Origin: Anaerolineales bacterium
GTDB taxonomy: Bacteria > Chloroflexota > Anaerolineae > Promineifilales > Promineifilaceae
Length of the DNA stretch: 12,594 nt
Direction of reading: 5' to 3'
Assembly: GCA_020432595.1 (NCBI GenBank)
Contig: JAGQGA010000090.1
Location: forward strand, 1-12,594
Shown: positions 7,049-12,274 of the stretch, piece by piece
Numbering within the stretch: the stretch's first letter is position 1
Layout: each line of letters starts with the position of its first letter
Program-made: the position numbers and the translations under genes
Notes under the pieces: model-generated
Database searches by the model: none
The model's input: the letters and a program-made list of their open reading frames with translations, nothing else
What the model was told of the DNA's origin: nothing

Positions 7049-7939
7049 TTACTTGCCAGCCTTCGCCAATGCAATCTCCGCTGCCCGCAGCGTATTCTGC
7101 ATCAACATCGCAATCGTCATCGGGCCAACGCCGCCCGGCACCGGCGTAATCGCCCCCGCCACTTCCTTGGCCGACTCAAAATCAACGTCACCAACCAGCC
7201 GATAGCCACGCTTCGCCGTTGGGTCATCCTTGCGATTGATGCCCACATCAATCACCACCGCCCCCGGCTTCAGCATATCGCCTGTAATCAGTTCAGCAAT
7301 GCCCACGGCCGCTACTACAATATCCGCCCGCTGCAAATGCTCCCGCAAATCTCGCGTCCGGCTGTGGCAAATCGTCACCGTGGCGTTCCGCTCTTGCAAC
7401 AGCATCGCCACCGGCAGCCCTACAATGTTTGACCGTCCCACAACCACTGCCTCAGCCCCGCTGATCTTTACACCCGTTTTTTCCAGCAGCACAATACAGC
7501 CATGCGGCGTACAGGGAATAAACAGCGGCTCACGCCCCTTCATCGCCAAACGGCCGATATTTATCGGGTGGAACCCATCAACATCCTTCTCCAGCGAAAC
7601 AGAATTCAGCACTGCCTCTTCATCAATATGCTTTGGCAGCGGCAGTTGCACCAAAATGCCGTTTACATTGGGGTCAGCATTCAGGCTGGCAACCAGCCCT
7701 TCCACTTCTTCTTGCGTTGCCGTAGCAGGTAAATGATGCCCTACCGAACGAATACCTAATGCTTCACACGTCCGCTGCTTGCTACGCACATACGTTGCCG
7801 AGGCTGTATCATCCCCCACCAACACCGTTGCCAGGCCAGGCACATACCCATGCTCTTCCTGCATCTTTGCCACCCCAGCCTGCACACTCTCACGGACTTC
7901 TTGGGCAATCTTTGTACCATCAATAATTATTGCACTCAT
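7049..7939 (-). CDS. folD: Methylenetetrahydrofolate dehydrogenase / cyclohydrolase
   Basis: Bifunctional cytosolic enzyme that oxidises 5,10-methylene-THF to methenyl-THF with NADP and hydrolyses it to 10-formyl-THF, feeding purine and formyl-Met synthesis. With the ATG at 7939 it has 296 residues, and the catalytic positions fall at the same numbers as in E. coli FolD: Tyr50 and Lys54 in ASATYVRSKQ, Gln98 in VQLPLPKHID, Asp121 in KDVDGFHP. The Rossmann motif VVGRSNIVGLPVA (166-178) and the C-terminal signature PVPGGVGPMTIAML (266-279) are intact. An in-frame TTG at 7957 would add six residues directly after the upstream stop; I prefer the ATG because it fits the family N-terminus, although its ribosome binding site is weak. 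It is last in a leftward gene cluster, 18 nt after the small membrane protein gene, and ends at two hairpins. Confidence 0.96.
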   Translation of the reverse strand: MSAIIIDGTKIAQEVRESVQAGVAKMQEEHGYVPGLATVLVGDDTASATYVRSKQRTCEALGIRSVGHHLPATATQEEVEGLVASLNADPNVNGILVQLPLPKHIDEEAVLNSVSLEKDVDGFHPINIGRLAMKGREPLFIPCTPHGCIVLLEKTGVKISGAEAVVVGRSNIVGLPVAMLLQERNATVTICHSRTRDLREHLQRADIVVAAVGIAELITGDMLKPGAVVIDVGINRKDDPTAKRGYRLVGDVDFESAKEVAGAITPVPGGVGPMTIAMLMQNTLRAAEIALAKAGK

Positions 7940-7957
7940 GATAACACTTGAACCCAA

Positions 7958-8155
7958 CTATTTAGGCAGCAGTTCCGTACCCATAAACTTATCCAGCCAA
8001 ATAGCAATGGCACACGCCAAGGCTAGTGTCGTAAAGAAAGTATAGATACCACCATACTCTTCGAGTGTTGTTCCAATAGCAAATGTAATACCAAGCGTTA
8101 GAACAAAACCAACAACAAAAGAAATAGCTACTAAAATCAACCGTTTTGCAAGCAT
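7958..8155 (-). CDS. Small two-helix membrane protein (65 aa)
   Basis: No family recognised. The 65-residue product has two hydrophobic helices (about 5-28 and 37-54) separated by a short polar loop LEEYGG and ending in DKFMGTELLPK. It is a real gene by its signals: the start ATG at 8155 is preceded by a perfect GGAGG (8164-8168 on the complement) at 8-nt spacing, one of the best ribosome binding sites in the window. It lies 18 nt upstream of folD, so the two are probably co-transcribed, which could supply translation of the weakly initiated folD. No catalytic residues are visible. It may be a structural or regulatory membrane peptide. Confidence 0.8.
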   Translation of the reverse strand: MLAKRLILVAISFVVGFVLTLGITFAIGTTLEEYGGIYTFFTTLALACAIAIWLDKFMGTELLPK

Positions 8156-8237
8156 CTTTCAATCCTCCAGAGTTACAAATTAACTTCCTCAAATTTAAAC
8201 AAACAACAAGACAAGCCCAACTATGGACAGGCTAAAA

Positions 8238-8606
8238 CTAGCCCGCCAATGCTTCTTTCACATGCTGCATCAACTCTTCACGTGAGATTGGCTTGGTTAA
8301 ATATGTATTTGCACCAACGCTCAACCCTTTATTGACACTTTCAAGGTCTGTCCGGGCACTAAGCATAATGATAGGTAGCAACTCCCTATCATAATCACGC
8401 CGCAAGATTTCACAAACCGAGAAACCATTCAAACCAGGCATCATCTCATCAAGCAAAATAATATCGGGCAGCGATTCCTGGATTTTCTCCAACGCATCAA
8501 ACCCGTCCTCGGCTTCAGTCACGTGAAAACCAGCTCGCACCAACGTAAGACGCAAAAGTGTGCGAGCCATCGGTTCATCATCTACAATGAGCACAGACTT
8601 GGTCAA
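8238..8606 (-). CDS. Stand-alone receiver-domain response regulator (1)
   Basis: CheY-like receiver with no output domain, 122 residues from the chosen TTG at 8606. Acidic pocket Asp9/Asp10 (SVLIVDDEP), phosphoacceptor Asp53 (IILLDEMMPGLNG), switch Ser83 (MLSART) and Lys105 (LTKPI) are all present, so it should be phosphorylated. The open frame extends to an ATG at 8690, adding 28 residues with no domain character; the TTG has GGAG 5 nt upstream and gives a family-typical N-terminus (MTKSVLIVDDEP), so I prefer it. It lies downstream of the MBL hydrolase and of a possible own promoter. With no kinase or effector encoded nearby, its partner is unknown. Confidence 0.9.
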   Translation of the reverse strand: MTKSVLIVDDEPMARTLLRLTLVRAGFHVTEAEDGFDALEKIQESLPDIILLDEMMPGLNGFSVCEILRRDYDRELLPIIMLSARTDLESVNKGLSVGANTYLTKPISREELMQHVKEALAG

Positions 8607-8699
8607 AATATCTCCAATGTCAGTGTTTCTGCCCAAAACACTTTTTTGAATATTTCCAAGCGAATAAAGATGAGGAAACTTTATCCGCATCTAATGCTA

Positions 8700-8727
8700 A
8701 TTTTATTCAATTCTCTCTTATAAGCAA
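8700..8727 (-). promoter_or_regulatory. Possible promoter upstream of receiver 1
   Basis: On the minus strand TTGCTT (8722-8727) and TAAAAT (8700-8705) are 16 nt apart, in an AT-rich stretch between the MBL hydrolase stop and the receiver gene. Transcription would begin near 8692, leaving an 86-nt leader before the TTG start, or an almost leaderless message if the ATG at 8690 is used. Confidence 0.35.
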
Positions 8728-8737
8728 AAGGTGGAGC

Positions 8738-9571
8738 TTAGCGCAGCGGGAGTTCTATTTCGGCACCTTCCCGTGCCAAAATGGTGTTCGGAAATTGCCT
8801 ACGCGCCTCATAAAGAATCTGTTCTGCCTGCTCATCTGTCAGGTCAGGTGCATAGTGAAACAGAGCCAACGTTTTCACACGAGCTTCAATGGCAACCTGT
8901 ACTGCCTCTTCCCAACAGCTATGCCCCCAGTCCGAAAACTGATTACGTTCAGCCATTGTGGGAAAATGGGCATCATGAACCAATAGATCGGCTCCCTCGG
9001 CCAGTTTAAGCACGTTGGGATCAAAGCGGTCATCATAATGGCTGACATCGCTACAATAGGTAAACACAATGCCATCATTCTCAATGCGATAACCCAAACA
9101 CCCGCCGGGATGATTCAGGTCGGCAGCCAGCACCTTGGTATTATCACCAATGATGAATGTCTCCCCACCTTCTATCTCCTTGACGATTAGGTCAGCAGGG
9201 AGAGCTTTGTAAGAAAAGGGGAGGTAGGGTTCAATAAACTGACCCGCTAAGGTCTCGACCAAGCGTTTGTTAACTCGCCGCCGGCCGATCAGCACAAAGC
9301 GATTTTGGCGACCAAAGACAGGGGCAAAAAAGGGAAATCCTTGAATGTGATCCCAATGGGTATGGCTGATTAAAATATTGCCAACGATGCGCTCTGGGTT
9401 CTCTTTTTGCAACTGCTGTCCCAGGCGACGGATACCAGAGCCAGCATCCAGAATGATGAGTTGACGGTCAGAGGTCAAGACATCAATGCAGGAGGTATTC
9501 CCCCCCATCTTTACGGTGTCAGGCCCAGGGACAGGGATTGTTCCCCGAACACCCCAAAATCGAATTCGCAC
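8738..9571 (-). CDS. MBL-fold metallo-hydrolase (phosphodiesterase-like)
   Basis: 277-residue metallo-beta-lactamase-fold enzyme of the PhnP/RNase Z-like branch (Lactamase_B_2 type), whose known members hydrolyse cyclic or other phosphodiesters. Metal ligands visible: HTHWDH (70-75), His154 in DLNHPGG, Asp175 in YCSDVSHYD, His239 in ALFHYAPDLTD. The N-terminus RFWGVRGTIPVPGPDT...GGNTSCI (4-29) is the typical start of this family. The open frame begins at a GTG at 9610, but the second GTG at 9571 has AGGA 9 nt upstream and gives the family start MRIRFWG, so I chose it. It lies between two receiver-only genes on the same strand, suggesting a signalling role such as degrading a nucleotide messenger. 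The substrate is not determinable from sequence. Confidence 0.9.
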   Translation of the reverse strand: MRIRFWGVRGTIPVPGPDTVKMGGNTSCIDVLTSDRQLIILDAGSGIRRLGQQLQKENPERIVGNILISHTHWDHIQGFPFFAPVFGRQNRFVLIGRRRVNKRLVETLAGQFIEPYLPFSYKALPADLIVKEIEGGETFIIGDNTKVLAADLNHPGGCLGYRIENDGIVFTYCSDVSHYDDRFDPNVLKLAEGADLLVHDAHFPTMAERNQFSDWGHSCWEEAVQVAIEARVKTLALFHYAPDLTDEQAEQILYEARRQFPNTILAREGAEIELPLR

Positions 9572-9650
9572 GTTGGTTCTTCCTAATTTCAAGCTCTTTT
9601 CAACGGTCACGCCGGGATGGATGTTAGGATTGAAATGAGCTTAACAGTGG

Positions 9651-10058
9651 CTATGGCTCAGCCGGATGAATTTCTCCAGTTTTAGCAAACAGTTTGTCTA
9701 CGCTATCGAGTAATTGTTGTGGCCCAAAGGGTTTGGTGATGTAGTCATCAACACGGGCAACATGCAACCCTAACACGCGGTCAATGCTTAACGCCTTAGC
9801 TGTTACCACAATCACTGGGATATGGCGGGTAGCATCATCAGCCTTCATTTTTTGATATACTTCCCAGCCGTCCATATCGGCCATCATCAAATCAAGCAAT
9901 ACTAAATCTGGTTTTGTTCGGAGAACGGTCTCTAACCCAACCTGCCCCCCCATAGCTCCAATGACTTCATAGTGGGCACGGCTAAGGATGTGGGTGACGA
10001 GATCGATTATTTCTTGTTCGTCTTCAATGCAGACGACACGTTTTCGCTGAATGGACAT
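9651..10058 (-). CDS. Stand-alone receiver-domain response regulator (2)
   Basis: 135-residue receiver with no output domain. Acidic residues Glu12/Asp13/Glu14 (VVCIEDEQE), phosphoacceptor Asp56 (LVLLDLMMADMDGWEVY), Thr86 (VIVVTAK) and Lys109 (ITKPF) are intact. A short C-terminal tail TGEIHPAEP follows the last helix. The ATG at 10058 has GAGG 7 nt upstream. It is the first gene of the leftward cluster and is 79 nt upstream of the MBL hydrolase start, so it is probably co-transcribed with it. It differs clearly from the other receiver (8238-8606), so it is not a recent duplicate. Confidence 0.93.
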   Translation of the reverse strand: MSIQRKRVVCIEDEQEIIDLVTHILSRAHYEVIGAMGGQVGLETVLRTKPDLVLLDLMMADMDGWEVYQKMKADDATRHIPVIVVTAKALSIDRVLGLHVARVDDYITKPFGPQQLLDSVDKLFAKTGEIHPAEP

Positions 10059-10089
10059 GCCAATACCTCGTTTACAGGTGCAGTTTGTC

Positions 10090-10123
10090 TATCATATAAT
10101 CAAACAAGAGGGTATCATATAAT
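10090..10123. repeat. 11-bp direct repeat TATCATATAAT, two copies
   Basis: Copies lie at 10090-10100 and 10113-10123, 23 bp start to start (about two helical turns), in the AT-rich region upstream of receiver 2. On the minus strand each copy supplies a TATGAT that could be a -10 box for the receiver operon. No convincing -35 was found, so they may instead be paired regulator sites. Confidence 0.45.
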
Positions 10124-10191
10124 GAACTGTGGTTCAAAGCAGTATTTTACTTTACTTTGCTACAGGGGCGTATAATTTTGGTTAACGGTGG

Positions 10192-10220
10192 TTGACTTTC
10201 AACGGCCGTTTTGTCATAAT
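10192..10220 (+). promoter_or_regulatory. Promoter of the T-box / alaX operon
   Basis: TTGACT (10192-10197) and CATAAT (10215-10220) are separated by exactly 17 nt, an excellent sigma70-type promoter. Transcription would begin near 10227, just upstream of the T-box Stem I. The palindrome AACGGCCGTT (10201-10210) lies entirely inside the spacer. Confidence 0.75.
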
Positions 10221-10240
10221 TGCCCCCATAGTTAACAAAC

Positions 10241-10515
10241 CAAAAGCGATGATAGAGACGAGTAAACGTTTGCCGTCGGTCTAGCGAGCCTGAGTTGGTG
10301 GAAGTCAGGTACCTATGCAGCGTTGAAAATCCCTCTGGAGCTGCTGACCGAACGTTTCTAACCGAAACAAGTAAGCCCAGCCGGGTTTATTCCACGTTAC
10401 GGAATGGCGACAATGTTAGTTGTTGCACTGAGTGCTTGGTGTTTATTGCATCAGGAATTTGGGTGGTACCGCGAAGACAAAGCCTTCGTCCCAATGTTTG
10501 GGCGAAGGCTTTTTT
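10241..10515 (+). ncRNA. T-box riboswitch, probably isoleucine (AUC) specific
   Basis: A complete tRNA-sensing leader. The K-turn base is AGC-GATGAT (10245-10253) against GGAGC near 10337-10341, with AGAG/CTCT closing. The specifier-loop AGTA is at 10261-10264. The lower helix is AACGTTTGC/GCAGCGTT (10265-10273 with 10317-10324), the AGCGAG bulge is at 10283-10288, and the distal hairpin CCTGA/TCAGG (10289-10293, 10305-10309) carries GTTGGTGGAAG. On the 3' side of the specifier loop, GAA-A-AUC-C (10325-10332) places AUC (10329-10331, Ile) where the codon is expected one base after GAA; AAU is the next option. Stem III region: GTTA at 10396-10399 and GAGTG at 10429-10433. The T-box core GGGTGGTACCGCG is at 10461-10473; its UGGU would pair with ACCA of a tRNA with discriminator A, as in tRNA-Ile. 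The terminator is annotated separately. Uncharged tRNA should favour the antiterminator and turn on the downstream genes. Confidence 0.96.
10479..10515 (+). terminator. T-box regulatory terminator
   Basis: The arms 10480-10488 (AAGCCTTCG) and 10503-10511 (CGAAGGCTT) pair perfectly and extend by CCC/GGG after one bulged base. Six T residues follow at 10510-10515. The CGTCCC in the left arm is the conserved segment shared with the alternative antiterminator. It lies 20 nt before the alaX start. Confidence 0.93.
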
Positions 10516-10534
10516 GATCTTAGGATAACAAGTT

Positions 10535-11248
10535 ATGAGTGAATTACTGTATGTGACCGATGCGTATTGCCAAGCGTTTGATGCCAAAGTAACGGCCGTT
10601 CTCGATGGCGGCGGCGTGGTGCTGGATCGCACGGCGTTTTATCCGGGCGGCGGTGGGCAGCCGGCCGACACGGGCAGCCTGACGGCCAACGGGCAAACGT
10701 GGGAGGTAACGGCCGTTAAACGCATCGCCGGGCAGGTGGTGCATTTTGTGGCCGGGGAACCGCCAGCGGTGGAAACGGCCGTTAGCGGCCAGCTCAACTG
10801 GGAACGCCGCTACCAATTAATGCGAACCCACACCGCCATGCACATCCTCTGCGGCGTCATTTGGCGCGACTATGGCGCGTCAGTCACGGGCGGCAACATG
10901 GAACCGCTGCAAGGGCGAATGGATTTTGAGTTTGAAACCATGCGGCAAGAGCTGGTGGCAGAAATTGAAGCCGCTGTCAACAAGGAAGTTGAAGCCGCCC
11001 GCCCCACCCGCGTGCAAATTTTGCCCCGCGAAGAGGCATTCCAAATCCCTGACCTCATTCGCACCAAAATCAATTTGCTGCCCGCAGGCATCAGCGAAGT
11101 TCGCACCGTGGAACTGGTCGGGCTAGATTTACAGGCCGACGGCGGCACCCACGTTGCCAACACCAGCGAAGTGGGGCGAATGCGGATTGTGGATTACAAG
11201 AGCAAAGGGAAGATTAACAAGCGGATTTATGTTGAATTGGATGAATAG
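10535..11248 (+). CDS. alaX: AlaX-like alanyl-tRNA trans-editing protein
   Basis: 237-residue free-standing homologue of the AlaRS editing domain, which hydrolyses mischarged tRNA (Ser- or Gly-tRNA-Ala in known members). Seen: FYPGGGGQPADTG (35-47), the zinc motif RTHTAMHIL with His99 and His103, NLLPAG near 180-185, and DLQADGGTHVANTSEVG (198-214) with His206. The Cys that is a metal ligand in AlaRS (CGGTH) is Asp202 here (DGGTH). There is no catalytic aminoacylation domain and no C-terminal coiled coil, so it is the AlaX-M type. AGGA lies 10 nt upstream of the ATG. It is the first gene after the T-box and probably co-transcribed with the two genes that follow. Three AACGGCCGTT copies occur in the gene, all in one frame encoding Thr-Ala-Val. 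If the T-box is truly isoleucine-specific, its role in editing may not be the classical alanine one. Confidence 0.92.
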   Translation: MSELLYVTDAYCQAFDAKVTAVLDGGGVVLDRTAFYPGGGGQPADTGSLTANGQTWEVTAVKRIAGQVVHFVAGEPPAVETAVSGQLNWERRYQLMRTHTAMHILCGVIWRDYGASVTGGNMEPLQGRMDFEFETMRQELVAEIEAAVNKEVEAARPTRVQILPREEAFQIPDLIRTKINLLPAGISEVRTVELVGLDLQADGGTHVANTSEVGRMRIVDYKSKGKINKRIYVELDE

Positions 11249-11250
11249 AG

Positions 11251-11317
11251 ATTGAGAGACTGGGAGACTTAGAGACTGAGTTAGGCTCCCAATCTCTAAG
11301 TCTCCCAGTCTCCCAAT
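11251..11317 (+). repeat. Tandem-unit hairpin between alaX and the 225-aa gene
   Basis: A 20-bp perfect stem (11256-11275 with 11293-11312) extends imperfectly to both ends; the loop is 17 nt. The arms are built of (G)GAGACT(T/G) units of 7-8 nt. It begins 2 nt after the alaX stop and ends 8 nt before the next ATG, so it is internal to the predicted operon and could attenuate transcription or occlude the ribosome binding site. Confidence 0.85.
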
Positions 11318-11325
11318 TTTAAGCC

Positions 11326-12003
11326 ATGCGTTTTCTCATCCACGAACAACCCTACGAAAAACCACTGGCCGCTGGAGCCTATCGCTATGAGCGCGAAGGG
11401 CAGCCGACGGGGGCTGTGGAATCGTGGCGGCTGACGCAGGCGACGGCCGATTTTGTGGTACTGCGGGTAGATGTGGATGAGCGAGCGGTTAACGGCCGTT
11501 CCACTCTCTACCACTACTTGCAGCAAAAAAACGGCCGTCCCGAACGGCTCACCTATCGGCTGTGGGATAGCGCAACGCGGATTGAGGGCAAGCTGTTTTT
11601 TAACGAAACCAGCGTCAGCGGCACGCGCACGGTGAACGGGACAACAGTTGAGGAAGAGATGGCGTTGGCAGATGGGTATGGCTTTTGGTTTCCGTCGGCG
11701 GTGGGGGCAGGAACGGCCGTTCTTTCCCACACCACGCTGCAAAATCACGCCCTCACCCTCAACCCCGCCACCCTGGCCCTCCAGCCCGTTGCCACGCTGT
11801 CTGTGCTGCCGCTGCCCGGCCCCGGCGAAACCATGACGCTAGGACAAAAGGAAGTCACCTACTACTGGACGCAGCTTATTTGGGATCAACAACAGATGAT
11901 GCGGCTGGGGCAGGTGCAGGCGGGTTACCCGGTGTGGGTGGGGTGGATGGATGGATTAACGGCCGTTGCTACCCGCTATTTTTGGTATCAGACACAAGGA
12001 TAA
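11326..12003 (+). CDS. Unrecognised conserved-looking protein, 225 aa
   Basis: I do not recognise this family. The product has no signal peptide and no membrane helix. It is rich in Thr, Val, Tyr and Trp with alternating hydrophobic patterns, suggesting a beta-rich soluble fold, perhaps a lipocalin- or DUF3108-like barrel (guess). Notable segments: VESWRLTQATADFVVLRVDVD (31-51), STLYHYLQQKNGRPERLTYR (59-78), ADGYGFWFPSAVGAG (115-129), TLSVLPLPGPGETM (157-170) and a C-terminal aromatic run YPVWVGWMDG...YFWYQ (201-222). No catalytic motif stands out. It lies between alaX and the synthetase gene downstream of the T-box, so it may be under the same amino-acid control. Its ATG has no clear Shine-Dalgarno and is 8 nt after a strong hairpin. 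Three AACGGCCGTT copies fall inside it (frames NGR, TAV, TAV). Confidence 0.8.
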   Translation: MRFLIHEQPYEKPLAAGAYRYEREGQPTGAVESWRLTQATADFVVLRVDVDERAVNGRSTLYHYLQQKNGRPERLTYRLWDSATRIEGKLFFNETSVSGTRTVNGTTVEEEMALADGYGFWFPSAVGAGTAVLSHTTLQNHALTLNPATLALQPVATLSVLPLPGPGETMTLGQKEVTYYWTQLIWDQQQMMRLGQVQAGYPVWVGWMDGLTAVATRYFWYQTQG

Positions 12004-12054
12004 TCTGATGAAATGGCAAATCGTTCAGCCCCAACATTTCCAACGAATTACCAA

Positions 12055-12082
12055 CCCAGCATAACCTGCGGGCTATGCTGGG
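12055..12082 (+). other. Hairpin after the 225-aa gene
   Basis: CCCAGCATA (12055-12063) and TATGCTGGG (12074-12082) form a perfect 9-bp stem with a 10-nt loop. No T-run follows, so it is not a classical terminator and would allow read-through toward the synthetase gene; it may be a processing or attenuation structure. Confidence 0.6.
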
Positions 12083-12149
12083 ATTCCACTGTCACCATCA
12101 CGATTCAATCAACATCCGTGTTCCCTCCAATCTGTGTTTATAAAGAGAC

Positions 12150-12252
12150 AAAAGATTGGAAGACAAGGAGGCTGGAAGATTAAGAGGCTATCACAAGATA
12201 TAGTCTCCCAATCTCCCAATCTCTCAATCTCCAATCCCCAATCTCCAATCTC
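12150..12252 (+). repeat. Heptamer-repeat imperfect hairpin upstream of ileS
   Basis: The right side (about 12201-12252) is a run of CCAATCT/CCAATCC/CTCAATCT units of 7-8 nt. The left side (about 12154-12190) holds degenerate complementary units (ATTGGAAGACAAGG...GAGGCTAT). The centre pairs GAGGCTAT with ATAGTCTC, allowing one wobble. It ends 22 nt before the synthetase start codon and is of the same family as the elements at 4123-4184 and 11251-11317. Confidence 0.75.
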
Positions 12253-12274
12253 AAAAAACCAAAAGAGAGATACC

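Larger units (their letters stand above)
325..11967. repeat. AACGGCCGTT palindrome family, 17 exact copies
   Basis: Exact copies start at 325, 1717, 2514, 2848, 4000, 4230, 5504, 5611, 6336, 6897, 10201, 10591, 10708, 10774, 11491, 11712 and 11958. One-mismatch relatives occur, for example near 3060, 6571, 7548 and 11530. Fourteen are inside genes, read as Thr-Ala-Val (10), Asn-Gly-Arg (3) or Lys-Arg-Pro-Phe (1); three are intergenic (4230, 6897, 10201). The core CGGCCG is the EagI recognition sequence. The form recalls the HIP1 octamer of cyanobacteria in being a short palindrome hugely enriched genome-wide. Confidence 0.95.

Noticed and set aside
10321..10350. Alanine specifier (GCU in GAGCTGCTGACC) for the T-box
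   Set aside because: This GCU lies in the K-turn/base of Stem I (GGAGC is conserved there in T-boxes), not in the specifier loop after GAA, so AUC is the better reading.
10387..10632. 81-aa minus-strand and 77-aa plus-strand open frames in the alaX leader
   Set aside because: The region is fully explained as T-box RNA with its terminator.
12150..12252. Possible CRISPR-like repeat array
   Set aside because: Units are 7-8 nt and contiguous without unique spacers, so it is a simple tandem/inverted repeat.
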